Counted from the stretch's first letter, positions 19,633 to 28,723 are shown. The stretch is 64,000 nucleotides of DNA from Nostoc carneum NIES-2107 (GCA_002368155.1 AP018180.1:2868784-2932783), one strand, 5' to 3'. Numbers and translations are program-made. The notes: generated by a model from the letters alone, not told the origin.

Positions 19633-20736
19633 TTAACAAATTCTGGGTAATTGGTCGCCTACTAACATATCAACAATTCGTTCGGCATTGAAAATAGTTT
19701 TTAATAAAACTACACCAGAAGGTGAGGGGATAGCTTCACCAATAATGGCAGCATCTTTACCAGCTGGGTGAGATTTCATGGCTGCTAAAACTGCTTCTAC
19801 TTTTTGTTTGGGTACTACTACTACTAACTTACCTTCGTTAGCAAGATACAAGGGATCTAACCCGAGAAGTTCGCAAACGCCTTTGACTTCTTCCCTAACT
19901 GGAATAGATTGTTCGTAGAGGCGAATTCCTACATCCGAACTGAGGGCAAATTCGTTTAAAACTGTGGCTAAACCACCACGAGTTGCATCCCGCATTGCAT
20001 GAACTTCTGGGCAAATATTGAGTATGGTTTCGACTAAACCATGCAATGGTTGACAGTCGCTTTCAATATTAGTATCTAATGCTAATTCACCACGGGCAAT
20101 TAAAATTGCTGCCCCATGATTGCCTAATTCGCCATTGATAATAATGGCATCTCCTGGCTGAATTTTATGGGCAGAAATTTCAATTCCGGGAGGAATAATA
20201 CCAATACCAGCAGTATTAATAAATAGTTTATCGGCTGCACCGCGATGTACAACTTTTGTGTCACCAGTCACAATTTGAATACCCGCTTGATTAGCGGCTG
20301 CTTTCATACTGGTAACTACACGGCGTAAGGTTTCTATTGGTAAGCCTTCTTCTAAAATTACGCTACAGGTGAGATATAAAGGTTTCGCACCACTCACGGC
20401 TAAATCATTAATTGTGCCATTGATGGCTAATTCTCCAATATCGCTACCTGGAAAAAATAAGGGATCTACAACATAGGAATCAGTGGTAAAAGCTAATCTA
20501 TCTCCCTGTTGCATGAGATTGGCTAAGTTAAAACTAGCTTGGTCTTCTAGTTGGGAGAGAATGGGATTATCAAAACTTTGGACAAAAATATCATCAATTA
20601 AATCGCGCATGGCTTTACCACCACTACCATGTGCGAGGGTAATATGAGTATCTCGCACTTTTGGTTGGCGACGGCGAATTTTTTCGATTTTTTGAAATAG
20701 GGGATTTTGTGCTGAGTTGGTTGGTAAAACGTCCAT
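19633..20736 (-). CDS. hypE: Hydrogenase maturation protein HypE
   Basis: 367 residues. HypE dehydrates the thiocarbamate on its C-terminal Cys to a thiocyanate, the source of the cyanide ligands of NiFe hydrogenases, with HypF as partner. The protein ends LPRIC, the required modified C-terminal Cys. The PurM-like fold is indicated by THITLAHGSGGKAMRDL, the ATP-binding DSYVVDPLFFPGSDIG segment, TGDTKVVHRG and DATRGGLATVLNE. The ATG at 20736 is the natural start. It lies in the hyp cluster downstream of a small membrane gene, with a dispersed hairpin in between. Confidence 0.97.
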   Translation of the reverse strand: MDVLPTNSAQNPLFQKIEKIRRRQPKVRDTHITLAHGSGGKAMRDLIDDIFVQSFDNPILSQLEDQASFNLANLMQQGDRLAFTTDSYVVDPLFFPGSDIGELAINGTINDLAVSGAKPLYLTCSVILEEGLPIETLRRVVTSMKAAANQAGIQIVTGDTKVVHRGAADKLFINTAGIGIIPPGIEISAHKIQPGDAIIINGELGNHGAAILIARGELALDTNIESDCQPLHGLVETILNICPEVHAMRDATRGGLATVLNEFALSSDVGIRLYEQSIPVREEVKGVCELLGLDPLYLANEGKLVVVVPKQKVEAVLAAMKSHPAGKDAAIIGEAIPSPSGVVLLKTIFNAERIVDMLVGDQLPRIC

Positions 20737-20775
20737 GTCGAATTTTTCTACGAATTTTTCTAATTTATTTTTTTA

Positions 20776-20816
20776 GCTAAGGCGGTGCGTTGCGCTACGC
20801 GACAACACACCCTACT
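20776..20816. repeat. Dispersed GGTGCGTTG hairpin upstream of hypE
   Basis: The sequence around GGCGGTGCGTTGCGCTACGC and ACACACCCTAC is an imperfect palindrome of the GGTGCGT/ACGCACC class seen also at 18239 and 50203. It lies in the 115-bp gap between the 4-TM gene and hypE. Confidence 0.5.
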
Positions 20817-20851
20817 TTTTTGCGATAATTTATTGGGTGTAAATTTAATGA

Positions 20852-21262
20852 TTATGTGGCTTGCTTGCCTTCTTTTAGTAATAATTGCGACCAAGCAACA
20901 AAAGCTAATAAAGGAATTGTGGCAATCGATTCAAATAAAATTAAAGTATTCATTTTGATGGACAGTTCCCACATCGGGGTAATTATGTAGTGTCCTAAAG
21001 TTAACTGACTCATGATTATATAAATGTACAAACATAAGTAAGCAGAATTGAAAGACCTCTTAATATATTGGTAATAGCCAGCTAAACTTAAGGGTGTCAT
21101 GACCAACCAACAAGAATCTGTGATTTGAGGTGTGAACCAAGCTGGTTCCGGATATTGATTGAAGAAAATAATATTGTCGCTGTAATGCAAAATAGAAGCA
21201 ACAATATTAATGCCTACTAAACAAAGTAGCCATATTTGGCGTTGTTGATTATCGTTGTTCAT
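20852..21262 (-). CDS. Uncharacterised four-helix membrane protein in the hyp cluster
   Basis: 136 residues with four predicted membrane helices: about 10-26, 50-64, 76-96 and 103-124. I do not recognise a named family. Conserved-looking features are LHYSDNIIFF after helix 1, YPEPAWFTP in the first loop, and LTLGHYIITPMWE near helix 3, so two His residues could face a metal or cofactor. It is on the same strand as hypD and the tautomerase upstream and hypE downstream, with gaps of 67 and 115 bp, so it is probably co-transcribed. A role in metal handling is possible only by context; it could be a passenger. There is no signal peptide beyond the first helix. Confidence 0.7.
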   Translation of the reverse strand: MNNDNQQRQIWLLCLVGINIVASILHYSDNIIFFNQYPEPAWFTPQITDSCWLVMTPLSLAGYYQYIKRSFNSAYLCLYIYIIMSQLTLGHYIITPMWELSIKMNTLILFESIATIPLLAFVAWSQLLLKEGKQAT

Positions 21263-21329
21263 GAAAATTCCCCTCTATGCGATCGCTATTAATATGGGGG
21301 CAAAACATTTAGTAGTTATGCCCCCTATG

Positions 21330-21545
21330 TTATCTGCCTGTTTCTGCGTGTCTACCGCTATGTTTATCAGCGTGTAATTGACCACCAACAGCCCAATTTT
21401 CTCTTTCAAATTCATCAATATGAACGGTGATCCATTCTGGTTTTGTACCCAAAGCAGAAACTAGGGCATCGGTTACCGCTTGTACTAGTTTGCGCTTTTT
21501 TTCAATTGAGTGACCTTTGGCAATTTGGACTGTAACAAATGGCAT
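21330..21545 (-). CDS. 4-oxalocrotonate tautomerase family protein
   Basis: 71 residues, close to the usual 60-75. The frame starts MPFVTVQIAKGHSIEKKRKL: after Met removal, Pro2 (residue 1 of the mature protein) is the catalytic base of the tautomerase superfamily. ALGTKPEWITVHIDEFERENWAVGG matches the family core. Substrate is unknown. A tautomerase gene between hypD and hypE is, from memory, a recurring feature of the extended hyp operon of heterocystous cyanobacteria. It is probably co-transcribed; a direct role in hydrogenase maturation is unproven. Confidence 0.88.
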   Translation of the reverse strand: MPFVTVQIAKGHSIEKKRKLVQAVTDALVSALGTKPEWITVHIDEFERENWAVGGQLHADKHSGRHAETGR

Positions 21546-21660
21546 AAGTTTATTTTTCCTCGAGTTGGATTACTTAGGAATTACAACAGTGTTCACCGCA
21601 ATTAATCACATCTTTTGATATTATTGATAGATACAAAGAAGAATCCAAAAATCTTCAATA

Positions 21661-21694
21661 AATGGGCATTGGGCATTGGGCATTGGGCATTGAA
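21661..21694. repeat. GGGCATT heptamer tandem repeat
   Basis: About four units of GGGCATT in the 273-bp gap between hypD and the tautomerase gene. The same unit recurs at 40990, 49434 and (complement) 51235. Confidence 0.85.
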
Positions 21695-21818
21695 GATTGA
21701 TTTTTATTGTTCTTTGTAAGCGCTGTTTATGGAGTCTCTTGCATACTGCAAAGCAGAACCCGAAGGGTAGACGCAAAAAAGAAGGTAGACAAGAAGTCTA
21801 ATTTCTAGCCCTTAACCT

Positions 21819-23000
21819 CTAACTAGCAGTCCCACAAGCGGGGAGAGGTTCTTGAGATATGTTGACCTTGGGTGTTTCTAGGTTGGTTTTCTTGGCGATG
21901 GTGGAGAGTCTGCCATATTTATAGTAAGCCGCACAAGCACCTTCGGAAGATACCATGCAAGTACCAATTGGTGTTTCTGGGGTGCAAGCTGTACCAAAAA
22001 CTTTACATTGCCAAGGTTTCAAGACACCTTTGAGAATTTCTCCACATTGACAAGCTTTATGGTCAGCAACTTTCTGGTTAGGAATGCTAAATTTCTGTTC
22101 AGCATCGAATTGTGCATATTCTGGGCGAATTTGTAAGCCAGAATAAGGAATGTCACCTAAACCACGCCATTCAAAAGTTTCTCGTGCCATAAACACTTGG
22201 TTGATAGCTTTGAGGGCGATTTGATTTCCGGCTGGCTGTACAATGCGGTTGTATTGGTTTTCGACTTCGCAACGATTTTCTAATAGCTGTTGCAACAGCA
22301 TCCATATTGATTGCAGGATGTCTAGGGGTTCAAAGCCGGAGACCACGATGGGTTTATGGTATTGTTGGGCAATAAATTGATAAGGGTCAGTACCAATTAC
22401 CATACTGACATGACCAGGGCCGACAAAGCCATCGAGTTGCAAATCGGGGTTATCTAGTAATGCTTGCAGGGCGGGGATCACGAGGACGTGATTGCAAAAC
22501 ATACTAAAATTGCTGATATTTTCGGCTGCTGCTTGCAGGATGGTGAAGGCGGTGCTGGGGGCTGTGGTTTCAAAACCTAAGCCAAAAAATACGACTTCTT
22601 TGTTGGGGTTTTCTTTGGCAATTTTTAAGCTATCTAGAGGCGAGTACACCATGCGAATATCTGCGCCTGTGGCTTTGGCTTGCAGCAAACTGGTTGTAGA
22701 ACCGGGGACTCGCATAGCATCGCCAAAGGTGGTGAAGATAACGTGAGAATTTTGAGAGATTGCGATCGCATCATCTAATCTACCTCTAGGCATGACGCAT
22801 ACTGGACAACCAGGGCCATGAATTAATTCGATGGACTGGGGCAAGATGTCTTCTATCCCATACTTAAAGATAGAATGGGTATGCCCGCCACAGATTTCCA
22901 TGATTTTGATCGGTTTATCTAACTGCTGGCTTAATTTGGCAATTTCGCGGTATAAGCCTTCGGCTTTGGCTGGTTCGCGGAATTCATCAACGTATTTCAT
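21819..23000 (-). CDS. hypD: Hydrogenase maturation protein HypD
   Basis: 393 residues. HypD carries a 4Fe-4S cluster and, with HypC, assembles the Fe(CN)2CO unit. Diagnostic motifs are EICGGHTHSI (Cys37), HGPGCPVCV (Cys65, Cys68), GFETTAP, and the C-terminal Cys cluster CQCGEILKG...CTPETPIGTCMVSSEGAC for the iron-sulfur centre. It follows hypC on the same strand with a 57-bp gap, as expected for partners. A heptamer-repeat gap separates it from the tautomerase gene. Confidence 0.97.
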   Translation of the reverse strand: MKYVDEFREPAKAEGLYREIAKLSQQLDKPIKIMEICGGHTHSIFKYGIEDILPQSIELIHGPGCPVCVMPRGRLDDAIAISQNSHVIFTTFGDAMRVPGSTTSLLQAKATGADIRMVYSPLDSLKIAKENPNKEVVFFGLGFETTAPSTAFTILQAAAENISNFSMFCNHVLVIPALQALLDNPDLQLDGFVGPGHVSMVIGTDPYQFIAQQYHKPIVVSGFEPLDILQSIWMLLQQLLENRCEVENQYNRIVQPAGNQIALKAINQVFMARETFEWRGLGDIPYSGLQIRPEYAQFDAEQKFSIPNQKVADHKACQCGEILKGVLKPWQCKVFGTACTPETPIGTCMVSSEGACAAYYKYGRLSTIAKKTNLETPKVNISQEPLPACGTAS

Positions 23001-23057
23001 CTGAAGATTTTAGATTGAAGATTTTGGATTAATTTGAATATGATTTTTGAGCAAGAA

Positions 23058-23318
23058 TTATGCACCAACTTCTGCTTGCGCTGCTGCTAGTTCTTGCAAT
23101 AGTTGTAATGTTTCTGCTGCTTCTGCTTCGTTAATGCGATTCATGGCAAAGCCTACATGAACTAATACCCAATCGCCAATGCAAGCTTCTGGGGGATGTT
23201 GTTCATCGACAATGCAAGAAATATTTACTTGTCGCTTCACACCACCAACATTGACAATGGCTAGCTTATGATTAACGTCGGAGATTTCAACAATTTGACC
23301 GGGGATTCCCAAACACAT
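23058..23318 (-). CDS. hypC: Hydrogenase maturation chaperone HypC
   Basis: 86 residues, the usual size. The signature MCLGIPGQIVEI supplies Cys2, which together with HypD carries the Fe(CN)2CO moiety and docks on the hydrogenase large subunit. GDWVLVHVGFAMNRI is the conserved second motif. It is followed 57 bp later by hypD. Upstream, a roughly 90-bp palindromic repeat separates it from hypF. In Anabaena the hypC upstream region is, from memory, a binding target of a cyAbrB protein; a cyAbrB gene is at 45950 here. Confidence 0.96.
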   Translation of the reverse strand: MCLGIPGQIVEISDVNHKLAIVNVGGVKRQVNISCIVDEQHPPEACIGDWVLVHVGFAMNRINEAEAAETLQLLQELAAAQAEVGA

Positions 23319-23445
23319 TTTTATTTTCCTTTGGCAGTGTTATGCATTTAAGTTGTACATCAGTTGGGCAGATTATCATTTGTCATTAATCATTTGGATG
23401 GATTTAGGGCAAATGACTAATAACGAATTACAATCTTTAGAGGAC

Positions 23446-23536
23446 AGGACTTACGCACAAGTCACGGAAAACGAACCACGAAGGACGCAAAGGACACGAA
23501 GGAATAAGAGTTTCAGAGAGTTCTTGCGTAAGTCCT
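23446..23536. repeat. MITE-like palindromic repeat between hypF and hypC
   Basis: Perfect 12-bp terminal inverted repeats AGGACTTACGCA (23446-23457) and TGCGTAAGTCCT (23525-23536) enclose about 67 bp rich in ACGAAGGACGCAAAGGACAC-type sequence, which I recognise as common in Nostoc-group genomes. No open frame is needed to explain it; a 61-codon frame here is an artefact of the repeat. Confidence 0.8.
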
Positions 23537-23615
23537 AGAAGAATAACAACGGATTAGCTAACCACAGAGATAATATAAGAGAAATTTCTGCAAGGTGTCA
23601 GTTTATTAAGGATAA

Positions 23616-26027
23616 TTAAGCACTGAATTGTGCAGCTGCAATTACAGCTTGACCTAACGATATACCGCCATCGTTGGCTGGAACTAAGCTGTGAGTTAGG
23701 ACTTTGATTCCCAATGTTTGTAAATCCCTAGTAACTTGCTCTAATAAAATACAGTTTTGAAATACGCCTCCTGTTAAGACGACCTGATTAATAACATGTT
23801 CTTGCGTCAGATATTTAACCATTTGGGCAATTGCTTTGGCTAGACTCTGATGAAATTTTGTCGCTATTATTCCTTGGGATATCTGATTTTGCAAGTCTTT
23901 GAGCAAGGCTGACCACATAGGGCTAGGGTCTATACAGTAAATATTATCGAAAAAGCTAAAATTAAACGGATAATTTGGATTTTCTTTAGGATGATTTAAG
24001 TTATGCTCATCAATTAAGGCTTCCATTGCGATCGCAGCTTGTCCTTCATAGCTACATTCTTCCCGACAAATCCCAATCGCCGCTGCTACAGCATCGAACA
24101 ATCTACCCGCTGAAGAAGCCTGAGGCGAATTAATGCCTTTTTCTATTAACTGATTTAGTACCTTGAGGGGCTTTTCTTCCAAAAATTTTAAGATTTCTAA
24201 ATCGCCATAGTTTTTTGTGAGATTTTCCCAACTATCGGCGGCTATGAGATGGGCATAAGTGTTACGCCACGGCTGATATATGGCTTGTGCACCACCAATC
24301 ATTGCTATAGGTTTAAATGCTGCTAATCGCTGAAATTTGCGGTAATCTGCTAATAGAAATTCTCCGCCCCAAAGTGTACCATCTTCGCCATAACCCAAGC
24401 CATCTAAGGCAATACCTAAAACTGGAGAAGCATCGAGAGGAAGGCCATTTTCTGCCATACATGCAGCAATATGGGCGTGATGATGCTGGATTGGGTAAAT
24501 TGGCAAATGGTTAGCTGCTGCTAATTCTTTTCCTAGTTTGGTTGAGAGATATTCTGGATGTTTATCAATCGCAATTACTTCTGGTTGATGTTCAAATAAA
24601 TTCAAGTACAAATTTAATGTATCTTGATAGGCATCAAAAGCCGCAGCATTTTCTAAATCTCCTAAATGTTGCGAGAGAATTGCTTGCCCTTCTCGCAGTA
24701 AACAAAAGGTATTTTTTAACTCGCTACCCATTGCTAAAATCTGCGGCATCTTCTCAAATCCTGGGGGTAAATTAATTGGTGCTGGTGCATAGCCTCTAGC
24801 ACGACGAATGACTTGCAATTTCTCGCCTACAACCCTCACCACCGAATCATCAACTCGATTCACAATCTCTCGATTATGTAACAGAAAATAATCGGCTATT
24901 TTGCTTAATTTCTCTTTTGCTGCTTCATTATCAATACATTGTGGTTCATCCGATAAATTGCCACTTGTTAACACAATCGGACGATTCATCCGCTTCAAAA
25001 TCAGGTGATGTAACGGCGTATAAGGTAACATAAACCCCAGGCGATTTTGCCCTGGTGCTACTGAAGGCGCAATTGAGTGCTGAGTTGCAGAGACGCGATT
25101 AATCGCGTCTGTACAAGAGTGCTGAGTTAGTTCCTGTTCCCCAATCCCTATTCCCTTCCTCCGCAACAAAACAATCGGCGCAGCAGGACTCCTTAATAAC
25201 TCTTGTTCTTGGGGGCTGATAGTGCAATATTGGGCAATGATATCGATATCCCTAGCCATTAAAGCAAAGGGTTTATGATAGCGGTTTTTACGCTGACGCA
25301 ATTTTTGGACTGTGGCTTCTTGAGTAGCATCACAAGCTAAATGAATCCCGCTTAAGCCTTTAATGGCGACAATCTCGCCTTTTTGCAATAGGCTACAAAC
25401 GGCATCAACATCATCTAACATGGAGAACATAGAAGCGGTAACTGATTTACCATCCGCACGTTCTAACCAAGCAGTAGGGCCGCAGATATGGCAAGCTACA
25501 GGTTGGGCGTGAAAGCGGCGATTTTCGATGTCGTGGTATTCCTGTTCGCATTGGGGACACATGGCAAATGCAGACATACTGGTGTTGCATCTGTCATAGG
25601 GAATGGCGCGAATAATACTCAATCTGGGGCCGCAATGGGTACAGTTGGTGAAGGGATAGCGAAAATAACGGCTAAAAGGGTCAAAAATTTCTTGTTGACA
25701 TTGGGGACAAATCGCCGCATCAGGGGAGATGGCTGTTTTAATTTTATTAGTAACACTATGGGCGATCGCAAAATCATCAAAATTCAATTCTTCTGTAAGC
25801 GGTGTTCTGATGATTTCTTCAATTCTCGCTAATGGTGGACATTCTTGCTGTAATTTGACGATAAATTCTGCCAAGGCTGCTTCGCTACCAGATAGGCGAA
25901 TTAACACACCTTGTCCATCATTACAAACATCTCCCCGCAAATCGCAAGCTTTAGCAATCCGATAAACGGTAGGGCGAAAACCTACACCCTGAACAGTACC
26001 GCGAACTCTAATTTCTTCAGTCGCCAT
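23616..26027 (-). CDS. hypF: Carbamoyltransferase HypF
   Basis: 803 residues, about 25-40 more than usual. HypF transfers a carbamoyl group from carbamoyl phosphate to the HypE C-terminal Cys. Domains in order: acylphosphatase (1-90; VRGTVQGVGFRPTVYRIA), two zinc-finger-like Cys sets (CPQCQQ...CTHCG, CPQCEQ...CHICG, about 105-185), a YrdC-like domain (about 205-400; IVAIKGLSGIHLACDA), and the Kae1-like domain with HHHAHIAAC near residue 512 and VLTGGVFQN near the end. An unusual insert of about 25 residues (around 290-316; TQHSCTDAINRVSATQHS) precedes IAPSVAPG and is coded partly by a dispersed repeat. It overlaps the upstream NHL gene by 11 bp. Confidence 0.96.
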   Translation of the reverse strand: MATEEIRVRGTVQGVGFRPTVYRIAKACDLRGDVCNDGQGVLIRLSGSEAALAEFIVKLQQECPPLARIEEIIRTPLTEELNFDDFAIAHSVTNKIKTAISPDAAICPQCQQEIFDPFSRYFRYPFTNCTHCGPRLSIIRAIPYDRCNTSMSAFAMCPQCEQEYHDIENRRFHAQPVACHICGPTAWLERADGKSVTASMFSMLDDVDAVCSLLQKGEIVAIKGLSGIHLACDATQEATVQKLRQRKNRYHKPFALMARDIDIIAQYCTISPQEQELLRSPAAPIVLLRRKGIGIGEQELTQHSCTDAINRVSATQHSIAPSVAPGQNRLGFMLPYTPLHHLILKRMNRPIVLTSGNLSDEPQCIDNEAAKEKLSKIADYFLLHNREIVNRVDDSVVRVVGEKLQVIRRARGYAPAPINLPPGFEKMPQILAMGSELKNTFCLLREGQAILSQHLGDLENAAAFDAYQDTLNLYLNLFEHQPEVIAIDKHPEYLSTKLGKELAAANHLPIYPIQHHHAHIAACMAENGLPLDASPVLGIALDGLGYGEDGTLWGGEFLLADYRKFQRLAAFKPIAMIGGAQAIYQPWRNTYAHLIAADSWENLTKNYGDLEILKFLEEKPLKVLNQLIEKGINSPQASSAGRLFDAVAAAIGICREECSYEGQAAIAMEALIDEHNLNHPKENPNYPFNFSFFDNIYCIDPSPMWSALLKDLQNQISQGIIATKFHQSLAKAIAQMVKYLTQEHVINQVVLTGGVFQNCILLEQVTRDLQTLGIKVLTHSLVPANDGGISLGQAVIAAAQFSA
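25090..25119. repeat. GAGACGCGATTAATCGCGTC dispersed palindrome inside hypF
   Basis: A 30-bp copy of a small repeat whose core AGACGCGATTAATCGCGTCT is a perfect palindrome, followed by GTACAAGAG. A copy with one core mismatch lies at 34100-34129 and a diverged one at 48409-48432, both in gaps. Here it is translated in frame as SCTDAINRVS. Confidence 0.9.
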
Positions 26028-27234
26028 AATTAAACCGCCACAGCAAAATTCGGTTATTTCCAGAATCAGCTATTACCGCAGTTTGACCACAAATCTTGAT
26101 ACCGTAACACCAATTTAAACTTTCTCTTGTCGGTAATCCAAAATCTCGATTTTCACCTTTATTTTTAAAATTAGCTTGACCAGCCAAGGCATTTGCCGTC
26201 GCACCTTGCAGTGATAAAATTGATTCTGGCTTTTTCCATCCTAGCAAGCGAGAGTTAGCGGTATCTGCAACTACTAACCAATCACCAGCCGCATCCACTC
26301 CATAAGGCATACTTAAACTACTGGCGCTGGGAAAATAAATTCCCTGATTCATCTCGACATTATTAAAGTCTTTTTGCCCCAATACTACTGCACAAGGAGT
26401 ATTATTTTCTGTCGGCATTCCTTGCCAAATCATCACACGATTATTACCCGCATCGCTGACAACTAAATTGTCTCCCCAAAAGGCAATATCGTGACACCAG
26501 CGCATACTCACAGCAGTCGGAGAAGCGCCACAATTTTCATTACGAGATATCATATCTGGTTGCCCCAACACTAAATCGGCTGGTTGACCATTTTCTGTAG
26601 GTAATTGCTGCCAAATTAGCAAGCGACGATTGCCAGTGTCAGCTACAAATAGCTTGCCTTGATGATATAAAACCCCATAGGGCCAGTGCATCGTATTTGC
26701 ATCTGGTGATTGACGACCTCGATTAGGTTCATTATCGGTAAAATTAGCTTGTCCTAATACCAAATCTGCTGGAACATTGCTATCTTCTGGCAAATTTTTC
26801 CAAATTAAAACTCGGTGATTCCAAGCATCAGCGACAGCTAATCCAGAACCGCAGCGACAAATCCCCGTTGGGACGCTAACAGTTGCTCTTCCTGGTGTTC
26901 CTTTAGCATTTTGTCCTTCATGGTAAAAGTCTGGTTGTCCAATTACCCAATCAGCACTTTGATTATCTGTAGTTGGTAAATTTCGCCATCCTAATAATCG
27001 ATGATGTCCTGTATCAGATACCCACAATGGCCCAGTTTCTGACATTAAACAAGCACCCCGAGGGCCGAACATTGTCATGGGACTCGGTGCTAAAGGCATC
27101 ACGAATATTTCTGATTCTAGAGTTGCACCTAAAATCACTTCTGCACCTGCAGGTGATAAAGGTAATTTAGGTGCAATTCCTGTGGCTTCTGACGGTAATG
27201 AAGGGTTAGGAGTAATATTAATCGAGTTGTACAT
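26017..27234 (-). CDS. NHL-repeat beta-propeller protein of the hyp cluster
   Basis: About 405 residues from the ATG at 27234; the frame extends to a TTG at 27267, which I consider less likely. Six NHL-type blades are visible, each with a V(S/A)D(T/A)(G/W)NHR(L/V)L(I/G)W core followed by a VLGQxxF segment. No signal peptide or catalytic residues are seen. NHL propellers generally bind proteins or nucleic acids. Its end overlaps hypF by 11 bp, so the two are co-transcribed and perhaps coupled. An NHL gene at the head of the extended hyp operon is, from memory, also present in other heterocystous cyanobacteria. Its role in hydrogenase maturation is unknown. Confidence 0.85.
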   Translation of the reverse strand: MYNSINITPNPSLPSEATGIAPKLPLSPAGAEVILGATLESEIFVMPLAPSPMTMFGPRGACLMSETGPLWVSDTGHHRLLGWRNLPTTDNQSADWVIGQPDFYHEGQNAKGTPGRATVSVPTGICRCGSGLAVADAWNHRVLIWKNLPEDSNVPADLVLGQANFTDNEPNRGRQSPDANTMHWPYGVLYHQGKLFVADTGNRRLLIWQQLPTENGQPADLVLGQPDMISRNENCGASPTAVSMRWCHDIAFWGDNLVVSDAGNNRVMIWQGMPTENNTPCAVVLGQKDFNNVEMNQGIYFPSASSLSMPYGVDAAGDWLVVADTANSRLLGWKKPESILSLQGATANALAGQANFKNKGENRDFGLPTRESLNWCYGIKICGQTAVIADSGNNRILLWRFNYGD

Positions 27235-27733
27235 TAACCGCAGATGGATGCTGATAGTTGTTGACAAAATGCTAACTCGTAATACCCACCTCTGGAGAGA
27301 AGCAAGCTACGTAATTAATAATTCGTAATTCGTAATTCGTAATTACATTTGTAATACCAATTTGAAAAAAGAATGTGACAGATTGTAGGTACAAGGCATT
27401 GCCTTGCCCTCTAGAATATATTGATGTGTCGCAAACATTATTTGAATTTGTATAACAGAGTCAACAATTACAAATTATTTTGCCATTTGTATTTTCTCAC
27501 CAAACATTTAGCCCTACTGTATCAGCACTAGCAACTTTCCTTTAATGTGCTGATTTGCGTTTCTGGGCGTAAACACTGAAAATTCTACCCTTTAGCTTGC
27601 TGAAGCATCAGGGTAGAGAAACGATTAATCAGTGAGAAAGCATTTAGACAAATCCAAACAATAAATTATTGTGCTTTAAGTCGTAACAGTCAACAGTCAA
27701 CGATAGCGATAGAATTTTATTGCTTGGAAGTCC
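27235..27733. other. Gap upstream of the hyp cluster
   Basis: About 500 bp between the NHL gene and the TPR gene. It holds tandem AATTCGT heptamers (about 27318-27343), a 101-bp dispersed element (27353-27453) and an AT-rich remainder that presumably contains the hyp promoter. I found no clear NtcA-type GTAN8TAC site. Confidence 0.5.
27353..27453 (+). repeat. About 100-bp MITE-like repeat, copy A
   Basis: Starts AATACCAATTTGAAAAAAGA and contains the central palindrome CAAGGCATTGCCTTG. Its reverse complement matches 52537-52637 at roughly nine in ten positions. More distant copies are at 37603 and 60970. Confidence 0.85.
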
Positions 27734-28723
27734 CTAATTATCAAGTTTCTCCTGTTGTAGTTTCAGTTCTATTTCCAGTTCTTGCAGGGCTTGGGCTACA
27801 ACTTGTGCTTGTTCTAATTGTTGATATTCTGTGAATATTTCCCAAGCTTCTTGATAGTAAGCACGTGCTTTTACTAAATTTTGGGGATTTCCTTTTTCTG
27901 GTTTTTCTGAATCATCCGGTAGATTAAACAGGGCGTTAGCTTTGTTAGAAATTGTGTTAGCATATTCTAACGGTGTATCGTGAGAATTACGCACTTTTAA
28001 TGCTTCATCGTAAGCCGCGATCGCTCGTAAATTATTCTCTATAGGATGGGTACTCTGGAGATATTGCAAAGCATTCCCTAAATTATTTTGCAACATCGCA
28101 TATTCTCGGGGATTTTCAATCAGGTTTATCTGCTTCAGTGCTGCTTCAAATGTTTGTACAGCTAAACCTTCACACAATTGCTTTTGTTCCATTCCCGTAG
28201 AAATTGACAGGTAAGCAATTGCAATATTATTGTGTAAAATTGCGTATTCTTCTGGGTATTTCTCGGAATTAAATACCCGCAATGCATCTTGATAAGCTTT
28301 AATGCTATCGGCAATTTGGGCTAAATTAAAAGGTACGAGAGATTGCAACACTAGCCCTAAATTCATCTGTGCTTCCGCTATTTCTTCTTTAGAAGCTAAT
28401 TGTTGCAAAATTGGTAATGCTTCTGTATAAGCTGCTTTTGCTTGTAGTAGTAATTCTGTCCCTTCATCAGGAATTGATTTCAAAGCACCAGCTATACCCA
28501 CCTTAGCCCTAGCTTTCAGTAGCGGATAATCGTCCCCACACATTTCGCAAGCTCGTTTATACAGATCAACTGTACTCCATAAATCTTGAGGAGTTTTAGG
28601 TTTTTTCTGTAAACCATGTGCCAGTTCAATCAACATTTCGATTTTCTCTTGTGTCGTTGCTGACTCCGATGCAATAGCTGCGATCGCGGCCTTAACTGTC
28701 GAATCTGTAATGCTTGGGGTCAT
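27734..28723 (-). CDS. TPR-like repeat protein, function unknown
   Basis: 329 residues from the ATG at 28723; an in-frame GTG at 28753 is less likely. Helical TPR-like repeats run through most of the protein (TELLLQAKAAYTEALPILQQLA, DALRVFNSEKYPEEYAILHNN, then repeated PREYAMLQNNLGNALQYL units). The YPEEYAxLHNNxAxAYL pattern is typical of cyanobacterial TPR proteins that count sample processing units. No signal peptide or second domain. Single gene, divergent from the H-NOX unit across an 830-bp gap. Presumably a protein-interaction scaffold. Confidence 0.75.
   Translation of the reverse strand: MTPSITDSTVKAAIAAIASESATTQEKIEMLIELAHGLQKKPKTPQDLWSTVDLYKRACEMCGDDYPLLKARAKVGIAGALKSIPDEGTELLLQAKAAYTEALPILQQLASKEEIAEAQMNLGLVLQSLVPFNLAQIADSIKAYQDALRVFNSEKYPEEYAILHNNIAIAYLSISTGMEQKQLCEGLAVQTFEAALKQINLIENPREYAMLQNNLGNALQYLQSTHPIENNLRAIAAYDEALKVRNSHDTPLEYANTISNKANALFNLPDDSEKPEKGNPQNLVKARAYYQEAWEIFTEYQQLEQAQVVAQALQELEIELKLQQEKLDN

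Noticed and set aside
23353..23538. 61-codon frame between hypC and hypF
   Set aside because: Coincides with the AGGACTTACGCA palindromic repeat and has no ribosome-binding site.
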